A stretch of DNA of 44,553 bases from Clostridiales bacterium. GTDB taxonomy: Bacteria > Bacillota > Clostridia > Peptostreptococcales > Natronincolaceae. Shown here piece by piece: positions 8,070-16,187 of this stretch. Position 1 is the stretch's first letter. Each line of letters opens with the position of its first letter. The translations under genes were made by a program, and so were the position numbers. Location: contig JAAYNB010000001.1 in NCBI GenBank assembly GCA_012521085.1, positions 1-44,553 of the forward strand, in the 5' to 3' direction. Below the pieces are notes generated by a model. It ran no database searches and had not been told where the DNA came from. It saw only the letters and a list, made by a program, of their open reading frames with translations.

Positions 8070-9668
8070 TTGACAACGGAATACTTGTTACAGATAAAAA
8101 ATATTGTAAAAGACTACTCTGGTAACAGGGTATTAAAAGGTGTAAATATCAATATAAAACCTGGAGAAATACATGGATTAGTAGGCGAAAATGGTGCGGG
8201 AAAATCTACATTGATGAATATACTTTTTGGAATGCCTGTAATTCACAACACAGGTGGCTATGAAGGAGATATTATTATTGATGGTAAGGTGGCAAATCCT
8301 AAAACACCTAGAGAAGCTATGGATCTTGGAATTGGTATGGTTCACCAAGAATTCATGTTAATTCCTGGTTTCACAGTTACAGAAAATATTAAATTAAATA
8401 GAGAAATTACAAAATCAAATGTAATCAGTCGCGTTTTAGGGCCAAAACTAGAAACTTTAGATTTTAAATCCATGAGAAAAGATAGCCGTGAAGCATTAGA
8501 TAAATTAGGTATGGATCTTGATGAAAGAGAAATAGTAGAAGGTCTACCAGTAGGTTTTATGCAATTTATAGAAATTGCCAGAGAAATTGATAAAGATAAT
8601 TTAAAATTATTAGTATTTGATGAGCCTACTGCTGTATTAGCTGAGTCAGAAGCAGATACATTTTTAAAAGTAGTAAAAAAACTTTCTGATTTAGGAATAG
8701 CCATTTTATTTATTTCTCATAGATTAGATGAGATTATAGAAGTAACAGATAATATTACTGTATTAAGAGACGGAGAAGTCGTAAGCTATTTAAAAACAAA
8801 AGAAGCAAATGTGAACCAAATTGCTGAATTAATGGTAGGTAGAAAATTAGACAATGTAAATACTATTAAAAAAGCTAGAGAAATAGAAAATAAAGATGAT
8901 TATATACTTGAATTAAAAAATGTGTCAGTTGATATGCCTGGTGAAAGAGTAAAGGGATTAAACTTAAAAGTTCGTAGAGGAGAAATCTTAGGTATTGGTG
9001 GCTTAGGAGGACAAGGAAAAATTGGTATAGCAAATGGTATTATGGGCTTATATAAGACCACAGGGGAAATTATAAAAGATGGTAAAAAGTTACCATTAAA
9101 TCAACCAAAAGAAGTATTAGATGCAGGCATTGCTTTTGTAACAGAAGATAGAAGAGGTGTAGGTCTATTACTTGAAAATTCTATTGAAGAAAATATTGCT
9201 ATTTCAGCACTTCAGATAAAAGATAGATTTATAAAAAAATTAGCTGGTATGAATATAATGGCAAAGAAAGAAATTAGAGAATACGCCTTAAAAATGATAG
9301 AGGAATTGGATATCAGATGTACTGGTCCTAGACAATTAACTGGTCAATTAAGTGGTGGTAATCAGCAAAAAGTTTGTATTGCAAGAGCCTTAACTTTAGA
9401 ACCAGATATTATCATGGTATCAGAACCAACTAGGGGTATTGACGTTGGGGCTAAGAAAATTGTTTTAGATTTATTGAAAAAACTAAATGAAGAATTAGGT
9501 ATGACAGTTATTATAACTTCAAGTGAATTAGCTGAACTTCGTTCAATTTCTGATAGAATTGCTATTATATTTGAAGGAAAACTTGAAGGAATATTAGAAC
9601 CTGATGCCAGTGATGTTGATTTTGGTTTAATGATGGCTGGAGAATATGGCAAAGGGGAGGTTTCATAA
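8070..9668 (+). CDS. Sugar/nucleoside-type ABC importer ATPase, two nucleotide-binding domains
   Basis: This RbsA/NupO-like ATPase of 532 residues carries two fused ABC domains and energises the permeases encoded next. The track starts at 8040, but TTG 8070 has AAGGAGGG at ideal spacing and gives the usual N-terminus. Domain 1 has an intact Walker A (GENGAGKST) and Walker B (LLVFDEPTA) but a degenerate signature (GLPVGFMQFIEIA). Domain 2 has a canonical signature (LSGGNQQKV), a degenerate Walker A (GLGGQGKIG) and a Walker B with Ser in place of Asp (IIMVSEPTRG). One complete ATP site can therefore form, from Walker motifs of domain 1 and the signature of domain 2, as in related importers. The stop codon lies one base before the next start. 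Confidence 0.92.
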   Translation: MTTEYLLQIKNIVKDYSGNRVLKGVNINIKPGEIHGLVGENGAGKSTLMNILFGMPVIHNTGGYEGDIIIDGKVANPKTPREAMDLGIGMVHQEFMLIPGFTVTENIKLNREITKSNVISRVLGPKLETLDFKSMRKDSREALDKLGMDLDEREIVEGLPVGFMQFIEIAREIDKDNLKLLVFDEPTAVLAESEADTFLKVVKKLSDLGIAILFISHRLDEIIEVTDNITVLRDGEVVSYLKTKEANVNQIAELMVGRKLDNVNTIKKAREIENKDDYILELKNVSVDMPGERVKGLNLKVRRGEILGIGGLGGQGKIGIANGIMGLYKTTGEIIKDGKKLPLNQPKEVLDAGIAFVTEDRRGVGLLLENSIEENIAISALQIKDRFIKKLAGMNIMAKKEIREYALKMIEELDIRCTGPRQLTGQLSGGNQQKVCIARALTLEPDIIMVSEPTRGIDVGAKKIVLDLLKKLNEELGMTVIITSSELAELRSISDRIAIIFEGKLEGILEPDASDVDFGLMMAGEYGKGEVS

Positions 9669-9669
9669 G

Positions 9670-10713
9670 ATGGAAGATATCAAAAAACTTATACAAAGGG
9701 TAGGCTATCCTAGACTAATTATAGGTGGATTCTTACTAATCCTATGTATTTTTGCAGCAGTATTATCTATACCAATGCCTGCTCTCATAAGTGATATTCT
9801 TACTAGATTTGGAATGAATGGTATTTTAGTGCTAGCTATGGTACCAGCAATACAAGCAGGTGTAGGTTTAAACTTTGCCCTACCCCTTGGAATTGTATGT
9901 GGACTAGTGGGAGCACTAGTAAGTATAGAATTTGAATTAGCAGGATTTGCTGGACTAATAGTTTCTATATTAATTGCTATACCATTAGCTACTATTGTAG
10001 GATATTTCTATGGATTGATGTTAAATCGTATTAAAGGTCAAGAGATGACAGTAGGAAACTATGTAGGTTTTTCAGCTGTATCTGGTATGTGTATATTTTG
10101 GTTATTAGCACCTTTTAAAAGTCCTGAATTAATCTGGGCTGTAGGAGGTAGCGGACTTAGGGTTACTGTATCTTTGGAATCCTCCATCGGATATGTACTG
10201 GATAATTTCTTAACTTTTAATATTGCAGGTATTCAAATACCTACAGGATTATTACTATTTTTTGCATTATGTTGTTTAGTTGTATGGATATTTGGGAGAA
10301 CCAAAAGTGGAGTTATTATGCGTGCAGCAGGTGCAAATGAAAAATTTGCTACTGCAACTGGTATAAATGTGAATAAACAAAGAGTTATAGGTGTTATTTT
10401 ATCCACTGTATTAGGAGCCATAGGTATTATTGTCTATAGTCAATCCTTTGGATTCTTACAATTATATAATGCACCATTATACTCTGCCATGCCTGCTGTT
10501 GCAGCTGTATTAATTGGTGGGGCATCAATTAATAAAGTTAAGATTTCACATGTTATTGTTGGAACATTTTTATTCCAAGCATTATTAGTGGTTTCCCTTC
10601 CTGTTCTAAACGTATTGGCTGAAGGAAATATGTCAGAGGTTATTAGAACAATTGTTCAAAATGGTATTATAATCTACGCCTTAACACGAAAAACAGGAGG
10701 TGAAGTAGCCTAA
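9670..10713 (+). CDS. ABC importer permease 1 (RbsC/BPD_transp_2 type)
   Basis: This integral membrane protein of 347 residues has about 8-10 hydrophobic segments and belongs to the branched-chain amino acid/ribose-type permease superfamily. The conserved cytoplasmic region GVIMRAAGANEKFATATGINVNKQRVIG and the following AVLIGGASINK match the site that docks the ATPase in this group. The track start at 9646 is replaced by ATG 9670, which has GGGGAGG eight bases upstream and begins one base after the ATPase stop codon. It ends by overlapping the next permease gene (TAATG), so the two are translationally coupled and should form a heterodimeric channel. Confidence 0.88.
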   Translation: MEDIKKLIQRVGYPRLIIGGFLLILCIFAAVLSIPMPALISDILTRFGMNGILVLAMVPAIQAGVGLNFALPLGIVCGLVGALVSIEFELAGFAGLIVSILIAIPLATIVGYFYGLMLNRIKGQEMTVGNYVGFSAVSGMCIFWLLAPFKSPELIWAVGGSGLRVTVSLESSIGYVLDNFLTFNIAGIQIPTGLLLFFALCCLVVWIFGRTKSGVIMRAAGANEKFATATGINVNKQRVIGVILSTVLGAIGIIVYSQSFGFLQLYNAPLYSAMPAVAAVLIGGASINKVKISHVIVGTFLFQALLVVSLPVLNVLAEGNMSEVIRTIVQNGIIIYALTRKTGGEVA

Positions 10714-11804
10714 TGGACAATAATGTAAAAACACAAGAAGTAAAAAACAAAAATGAATTTTTTGAGAAATATATATTTCCTTATGCAGTACCTATTGTGT
10801 TCTTAGTACTGTGTGGAATAGGATTTTACTATTCTGGACTTCATTATACCTTTGTATTAAATGAAGTAATTGGAAGACTGGCAAGAAACTCATTCCTAGT
10901 TATTTCCTTAATTATTCCTGTAATAGCAGGATTAGGTCTTAACTTTGGTATAGTACTTGGTGCAATGGCTGGACAGATAGCTTTATTCTTTGTTACTGAC
11001 TATGCTGTAAAAGGAATTGCAGGTTTATTACTGGCATTTGTAATATCAACTCCCTTGGCTATTATTTTTGGCTATTTAACAGGTCAAGTATTAAATAAAT
11101 CTAAAGGTAGAGAAATGATTACCAGTATGATCTTAGGATTCTTTGCCAATGGTATATACCAATTAGTATTTTTAGTTATGGCAGGTACAATCATACCTTT
11201 TAAAAATAAGGATTTATTATTATCCACTGGTGTAGGACTTAAAAACAGTATGGACCTGGCAGGAGTTAGATATGCATTAGATGATCTATGGAAAATCAGA
11301 CCATTTACAGGTATAGCTGTGCCAATAAGTACTTTAATTGTAGTAGGAATTTTATGTGTAGCTTTAACCTGGTTCTTAAAGACTAAATTAGGTCAAGAAA
11401 TGAGAACAGTGGGACAAGATATGCATGTTGCAGGAGTAGCTGGAATAGATGTAGATAAAACAAGAACTATCGCTGTTATTATTTCTACTGTTTTAGCTGC
11501 ATGGGGACAAATTATTTTCTTACAAAATATTGGTACCCTAAATACCTATGGTAGCCACGAGCAAGTTGGACTTTTTGCTGTTGCTTCTCTTTTAATTGGT
11601 GGAGCTTCAATTAAAAAAGCTACCTATGGTCAAGCTTTAATTGGAACCTTCCTGTTCCATATGCTATTTATAATTTCTCCAATGGCAGGACAAAACTTAA
11701 TGGGTGATAGCCAAATAGGAGAATTCTTTAGAGTATTTGTAGCTTATGGTGTTATTGGTCTAGCATTATTATTACATGCTTGGCAAGATAAAAATAAAAA
11801 ATAA
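10713..11804 (+). CDS. ABC importer permease 2 (RbsC/BPD_transp_2 type)
   Basis: The second permease (363 residues) is a divergent paralogue of the first: LGQEMRTVGQDMHVAGVAGI and ASLLIGGASIKKA align with the equivalent region there. Its hydrophilic N-terminus of about 20 residues precedes about 9 membrane segments. ATG 10713 overlaps the last base of the upstream stop codon and GGAGGTGA precedes it. It closes the importer unit; I see no clear hairpin terminator between its stop and the T-box promoter 20 bases on, so some transcription may continue into the serine leader. Confidence 0.88.
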   Translation: MDNNVKTQEVKNKNEFFEKYIFPYAVPIVFLVLCGIGFYYSGLHYTFVLNEVIGRLARNSFLVISLIIPVIAGLGLNFGIVLGAMAGQIALFFVTDYAVKGIAGLLLAFVISTPLAIIFGYLTGQVLNKSKGREMITSMILGFFANGIYQLVFLVMAGTIIPFKNKDLLLSTGVGLKNSMDLAGVRYALDDLWKIRPFTGIAVPISTLIVVGILCVALTWFLKTKLGQEMRTVGQDMHVAGVAGIDVDKTRTIAVIISTVLAAWGQIIFLQNIGTLNTYGSHEQVGLFAVASLLIGGASIKKATYGQALIGTFLFHMLFIISPMAGQNLMGDSQIGEFFRVFVAYGVIGLALLLHAWQDKNKK

Positions 11805-11825
11805 TTAAAATTTTATAAAAAATCC

Positions 11826-11854
11826 TTGACAAAGTATTTTTATCATAGTAATAT
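11826..11854 (+). promoter_or_regulatory. Promoter of the serine T-box operon
   Basis: TTGACA, a 17-base spacer and TAATAT match the vegetative consensus closely and lie directly upstream of the T-box leader. Confidence 0.8.
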
Positions 11855-11880
11855 AAAGAACAAACAACAAATAATTAACA

Positions 11881-12112
11881 AATGCATTGAAGGAGAATAG
11901 TAATTAGGAAGTGGCTGTAGAGAGCTAATGGTTGGTGGAAATTAGCGCCATGAACTGATGAATCCGCTCTGGAGCATGGAAGGGAATTAACCTTCCACGG
12001 TTGAGATACCGTTATTTACTATGAGGTCATATTAAATATGACAAATCAAGGTGGCACCACGTGAGTATAGAGCTCTCGTCCTTGCTTATAAGCAGGATGA
12101 GGGCTTTTTTAT
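11881..12112 (+). ncRNA. T-box leader, tRNA-Ser specific
   Basis: The leader has the hallmark T-box sequence AAGGTGGCACCACG (12048-12061), a Stem I with AGAG(A) and GGTTGGTGG-type elements, and a terminator/antiterminator switch. In the specifier loop the context GAA-TCC-GCTCTGGAG places the codon TCC (Ser) at 11963-11965. The antiterminator bulge TGGC (12052-12055) would pair with a tRNA ending GCCA, as expected for tRNA-Ser with discriminator G. Uncharged tRNA-Ser should therefore stabilise the antiterminator and switch on the aminotransferase and serA genes downstream. The boundaries are approximate. Confidence 0.95.
12071..12112 (+). terminator. Regulated terminator of the serine T-box
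   Basis: AGCTCTCGTCCTTGCTT pairs with AAGCAGGATGAGGGCT (one bulge and wobble pairs), followed by TTTTTT. It competes with the antiterminator that contains the T-box sequence. The 160 bases from here to the first gene hold only AT-rich sequence. Confidence 0.9.
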
Positions 12113-12271
12113 ATATCTAAAATTCTAGTCTTTATAAAAATATTTGGCCAAATAATATAAAGAATTTTTGGAATAGTGGAAATATATAGTTTGTTTTAAA
12201 CTATATAATAATATTTTAATTTATATCACAGTAATGTAATAAAGGTTTATATAAAAAGGGAGGCAGTAAAA

Positions 12272-13411
12272 ATGAAAAAAGAAAAATTATTAATGACACC
12301 GGGCCCAACCATGATACCAGCGGTGGTATCAATGGAAGAAGGGATGCCTATGATACATCATAGAACACCAGAATACAGTGAAATATTTAAAAAACTTAAT
12401 GAAAATCTGAAAAATGTATTTCAAACTAAAAATCATGTCATAACTTTTCCATCATCAGGTACAGGTGCTCTGGAAGCTTCAGTGGTAAACTTTTTTTCAC
12501 CAGGGGATAAGGTATTATGTGTGAGCATAGGATTATTTGGAGATAGAGTTGCCACAATAGCAAAAAACTTTGGATTAAATGTGGATAAATTATCTGTAAC
12601 ATGGGGAGAAGCAGTGGAGCCAAAAGTTGTGGCAGAGGCATTGGAAAAAGAAGATTATAAGGGACTTTTTATTACACATAATGAAACTTCCACAGGTGCA
12701 ACCAATGATATAGAATCCATTGGAAAAATTACCAGAGAAAAGGATGTATTAATATTAGTGGATGCAATTAGCTCCCTTGGAGGAATAGATCTTCAGACAG
12801 ATAATTGGGGAATAGATGTGGTGGTTACAGGATCTCAAAAAGCCTTGATGGCTCCTCCAGGATTATCTTTTATGAGTGTTAGTGATAAGGCCTGGGAGGC
12901 AGCAGAAAAAAGTACCATGCCTAAATTTTACTGGAATGTATTAAAGGCAAGAGAATCATTGGAAAAACCTGAACCACAAAATCCATATACTCCTGCTGTT
13001 TCACTAATAAGAGCTGCAAATAAAGCATTGGAGTTAATCCTTGAAGAAGGATTGGAAGAGGTCTTTAATAGACATAAAAAAATGGCCAATGCTACTCAAA
13101 GAGCAGTAGAAGCAATGGGATTAGAGTTTTTTACAGCACCTAATGCCAGATCCTATGTCATTACTTCCATTGCAATGCCAGATGGTATTGATGGGGATAA
13201 AGTGAGAAAGATTATGTCTCAAAAATATGGCATTATGGTGGCTGGAGGACAAAAGGATTTGAAAGGTAAAATAATAAGAATAGGACATATGGGATATGTG
13301 CATTATGGAGATATTATACAGACCATAACAGCTTTAGAAAGAGCCATGTTAGAAGTTGGTTATCCAATAGAAATAGGTGTGGGAGTAAAAGCCGCACTTG
13401 ATGTATTGTAA
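12272..13411 (+). CDS. Class V aminotransferase, probable phosphoserine aminotransferase equivalent
   Basis: This 379-residue PLP enzyme belongs to the alanine-glyoxylate/serine-pyruvate group of class V aminotransferases. It has the N-terminal TPGPTMIP, the cofactor-contacting SSGTGALEAS, the Asp in LVDAISSLGG (about residue 164) and the Schiff-base Lys in VTGSQKALMAPPG (Lys190). It sits first in the serine T-box operon and directly ahead of serA, so the most likely job is transamination of 3-phosphohydroxypyruvate with glutamate, replacing a classical SerC. Serine-glyoxylate or alanine-glyoxylate transamination remains possible by sequence alone. AAGGGAGG-type Shine-Dalgarno precedes ATG 12272. 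Confidence 0.88.
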   Translation: MKKEKLLMTPGPTMIPAVVSMEEGMPMIHHRTPEYSEIFKKLNENLKNVFQTKNHVITFPSSGTGALEASVVNFFSPGDKVLCVSIGLFGDRVATIAKNFGLNVDKLSVTWGEAVEPKVVAEALEKEDYKGLFITHNETSTGATNDIESIGKITREKDVLILVDAISSLGGIDLQTDNWGIDVVVTGSQKALMAPPGLSFMSVSDKAWEAAEKSTMPKFYWNVLKARESLEKPEPQNPYTPAVSLIRAANKALELILEEGLEEVFNRHKKMANATQRAVEAMGLEFFTAPNARSYVITSIAMPDGIDGDKVRKIMSQKYGIMVAGGQKDLKGKIIRIGHMGYVHYGDIIQTITALERAMLEVGYPIEIGVGVKAALDVL

Positions 13412-13433
13412 AAAATTTAAGGGGGAATATTAT

Positions 13434-15014
13434 ATGAAAATATTAGTAACGGAAAGAATAGCTGATAAAGGTATAGAAGTATTAAAAAAATCAGGTATGA
13501 CAGTTGATGTGGAACTGGGCATAGAAAGACAGAGATTATTAGATATTATCAAGGATTATGATGCAATAGTTATTAGAAGTGTTACTAAAGTCAATGAAGA
13601 ATTATATAAACATGCTAGAAATTTAAAAGTAGTAGGTAGAGCTGGAAATGGTGTAGACAATATTGACATGGAAGGTGCTACAAAAAGAGGTATTATAGTT
13701 GTAAACACTCCAGAATCAAATGTTGTATCAGCAGCAGAGCATTCCATAGGTTTATTAATAGCTTCTGCCAGAAATATACCACAGGCTAATGCTCATATTA
13801 AAAATAGAAATTGGGATCGTAGTAAATTCAGAGGTGAAGAACTTTTAGGAAAGACATTGGGTATTGTGGGATTAGGTAGAATAGGGTCTTTAGTGGCAAC
13901 TAGGATGCAATCTTTTGGTATGAAGGTTATAGCCTATGACCCATATATTACGGACCAGAGATTTGAAAACTTTGGTGTGGAGAAAATGGAGACATTGGAA
14001 GATTTAATGAAAAGATCAGATTTCATTTCTGTTCATACACCTAAGACAGAAGAAACCTTTGGTATGATTGGTGAAAAAGAATTTAAAATAGCGAAAAAAG
14101 GTGTAAGAGTGGTAAATGCAGCTAGGGGTGGAATTATAAATGAAGAGGCATTGGTAAAAGCAATAAAGGATGGAATAGTTGCAAGTGCTGGAATAGATGT
14201 ATTAGTAGATGAACCAAATACCACATCACCCCTATTGGATTTAGATAATGTGGTCATCACTCCACATCTGGGAGCAGATACTGTTGAAGCTCAGGATAAA
14301 GTAGGAGTTACAATTGCCAATGAAGTAGTAAATGCATTGAGTGGTAATATGGTACCCAATGCAGTAAATATGCCTACTTTACAACGTAAAGAATTAGAAG
14401 ATATAAAAGGATATTTAAAATTAGGGGAAACATTGGGTAAAATCTATCATCAGTTGGAAAAAGATGCTATTGAAAAAGTAGAAGTAAATTATGCAGGGGC
14501 AGTAGCTAAGTTGGGAACATCTACAATTACCTTAGCCATATTAAAAGGAATATTTGAACCCATATTAAAAGAAAGAGTTAATTATGTAAATGCTAGATTA
14601 ATAGCTAAAAATAGGGGAATAAAAGTAATAGAATCAAAACAAGCTGAAAATGGAAATTACAACAACTTAATTAAAGTAAATATAATAACTAAAGATAAGA
14701 CATTTACAGTAGCAGGAACAGTATTTAATAAAAATGATATTAGAGTTGTAGATGTAAATGGATTCCAATTTGATGTTGCTCCTACACCATATATGTTGGT
14801 AGCCAATAATGTGGATAGACCAGGTATGATAGGTCAAATTGGTACATTATTAGGAGTTAGCAAGATAAATATAGCAACTATGCAAGTAAGTAGAAATGTT
14901 CAAGGAGAACAGGCAATGATGTTTTTAACAGTGGATTCAGAAGTAAGCCAGGAGACATTAGATTTAATTGGAAATGTGGAAGGGATTTTAAAAATTAATT
15001 TCTTGAAATTATAA
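13434..15014 (+). CDS. serA: D-3-phosphoglycerate dehydrogenase
   Basis: SerA oxidises 3-phosphoglycerate to 3-phosphohydroxypyruvate with NAD, the first step of serine synthesis. The 526-residue length is the long form: catalytic and NAD domains (LGIVGLGRIG; VVNAARGGIINEEAL; the His of ITPHLGADTVEA), an intervening domain, and a C-terminal ACT domain (about residues 455-526, starting MLVANNVDRPGMIGQIG) that usually binds serine for feedback inhibition. The track begins at 13398, but ATG 13434 follows AAGGGGGAA and matches the start of other SerA proteins. It lies 22 bp after the aminotransferase in the T-box operon. Confidence 0.96.
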   Translation: MKILVTERIADKGIEVLKKSGMTVDVELGIERQRLLDIIKDYDAIVIRSVTKVNEELYKHARNLKVVGRAGNGVDNIDMEGATKRGIIVVNTPESNVVSAAEHSIGLLIASARNIPQANAHIKNRNWDRSKFRGEELLGKTLGIVGLGRIGSLVATRMQSFGMKVIAYDPYITDQRFENFGVEKMETLEDLMKRSDFISVHTPKTEETFGMIGEKEFKIAKKGVRVVNAARGGIINEEALVKAIKDGIVASAGIDVLVDEPNTTSPLLDLDNVVITPHLGADTVEAQDKVGVTIANEVVNALSGNMVPNAVNMPTLQRKELEDIKGYLKLGETLGKIYHQLEKDAIEKVEVNYAGAVAKLGTSTITLAILKGIFEPILKERVNYVNARLIAKNRGIKVIESKQAENGNYNNLIKVNIITKDKTFTVAGTVFNKNDIRVVDVNGFQFDVAPTPYMLVANNVDRPGMIGQIGTLLGVSKINIATMQVSRNVQGEQAMMFLTVDSEVSQETLDLIGNVEGILKINFLKL

Positions 15015-15028
15015 TTGGAGTGATAGAC

Positions 15029-15835
15029 ATGGATGGAAAAGATATATTTAATAGGCTAGGATATGCAGCAACTCTAGGAGAGAAAAATATATTTACAGTA
15101 ATAGACTTTGCTAAGGAAAGGGGCTATAGAGCCATTGAAATAAATCTCAATGTACCAGCTTTTTTCCCAGAAAAATACAATTTAGAAGATAGGCAGAAAA
15201 TAAGAGAAAAGATAGAGGAGGAAGGTATTATACTGAGCTTTCATGCACCAGAGGATATACCCCTTTATCATCTACATGAAAATGTGAGAAAAGCAGGACT
15301 TGAAAGATTTAAAGAGTGTATTGACTTTGCCAAAGATATAGGTGGGAAAAAAATAACCATACATCCTGGAGAGTCAGTTTGTTTTACCCAAACAGATAAG
15401 AAAATCTATTTAATAGATGTATATGCAAAAGAATATAAAAAGATATTTAGAGAAAGTTTAATAGAATTGAGGGATCATGCAAAGGATGAAGTAGAGGTTT
15501 GTATAGAAAATGTAGGTAATTTTAATCAATTAATTAAAGATGTATTAGAAGAATTAATACCTCAAGGAGGATTATATCTTACATGGGATATAGGCCATTC
15601 CTATGGTAAACAGGAGGATATAGACTTTTTCAAGAAAAATAGAGAATATATAAGAAATTGTCATATACATGATCATAATGGTAAACAAGATCATCAAGTT
15701 ATTGGGGATGGAAATATAGATTTTATAGAATATTTCCAGATACTTAAAGATATGGACACATCATTTATTATAGAAGTCCGTCCCATTGAAAAAGCTCTAT
15801 TATCTAGAGAAAAACTTAGAAAATTACTCCTATAA
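15029..15835 (+). CDS. TIM-barrel sugar-phosphate isomerase/epimerase-like protein in the serine operon
   Basis: This 268-residue protein belongs to the xylose isomerase-like / AP endonuclease 2 TIM-barrel superfamily. Candidate metal-ligand strands are ILSFHAPED, ITIHPGES, VCIENVGNF, LTWDIGHSYG, CHIHDHNGKQDHQ and FIIEVRP, giving the Glu/Asp/His set common in these enzymes. ATG 15029 with GGAG eight bases upstream is preferred to GTG 15020, which overlaps that site. It is the third gene after the serine T-box, 14 bp behind serA, where a phosphoserine phosphatase might be expected. It does not look like a HAD-type SerB. Its reaction is unknown: an isomerase, epimerase or a metal-dependent phosphatase/nuclease are all open. 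Confidence 0.8.
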   Translation: MDGKDIFNRLGYAATLGEKNIFTVIDFAKERGYRAIEINLNVPAFFPEKYNLEDRQKIREKIEEEGIILSFHAPEDIPLYHLHENVRKAGLERFKECIDFAKDIGGKKITIHPGESVCFTQTDKKIYLIDVYAKEYKKIFRESLIELRDHAKDEVEVCIENVGNFNQLIKDVLEELIPQGGLYLTWDIGHSYGKQEDIDFFKKNREYIRNCHIHDHNGKQDHQVIGDGNIDFIEYFQILKDMDTSFIIEVRPIEKALLSREKLRKLLL

Positions 15836-15892
15836 TATTATATTTTGCAAATTATTGAACTTAAACTCTATATAAAAAATATATACTGGGAA

Positions 15893-15922
15893 TTGACAAA
15901 TACAAGATTAATATGTTAATAT
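15893..15922 (+). promoter_or_regulatory. Promoter of the pyr operon
   Basis: TTGACA, an 18-base spacer and TAATAT lie just upstream of the PyrR-type leader. Confidence 0.75.
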
Positions 15923-15929
15923 ACATTAA

Positions 15930-16119
15930 ACATATATAACAAAACCTTTAAATTGGTCCAGAGAGACTAGAAAGGATGAAATTCATGAATTTATATACTC
16001 CCGGTGTATCTAAATTTATTTTTCAGTGCAATAAAATAGTAAAAAATATTAAATATAATATATATTCAAGGGCAATAAGTAAATTATTTTTAAAAATAAT
16101 TTATTGATTGTCCTTTTTT
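15930..16119 (+). promoter_or_regulatory. PyrR-dependent attenuator leader
   Basis: TGGTCCAGAGAGACTAG (15953-15969) matches the conserved PyrR binding loop UCCAGAGAGGCU, with CCTTT and AAAGG closing the stem on either side (15945-15975). A terminator follows at 16069-16119. In the known Gram-positive mechanism, PyrR with UMP stabilises this anti-antiterminator so that transcription stops before pyrC. pyrR itself is not in the window. A 40-codon frame (ATG 15985 to TGA 16107) overlaps the terminator and may be fortuitous. Together with its promoter this accounts for the gene-free stretch 15836-16187. Confidence 0.85.
16069..16119 (+). terminator. Attenuator terminator of the pyr operon
   Basis: AGGGCAAT pairs with ATTGTCCT (one G-U pair) and the interior AATAAGTAAATTATTTTT with AAAAATAATTTATT, then TTTTTT. 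A long, AU-rich stem. Confidence 0.8.
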
Positions 16120-16187
16120 GTATTAATTATATAAAAGGGTAGGAATATAAGAATAGAATATATGATTTTGAGATAGGAGTGAAAAAA

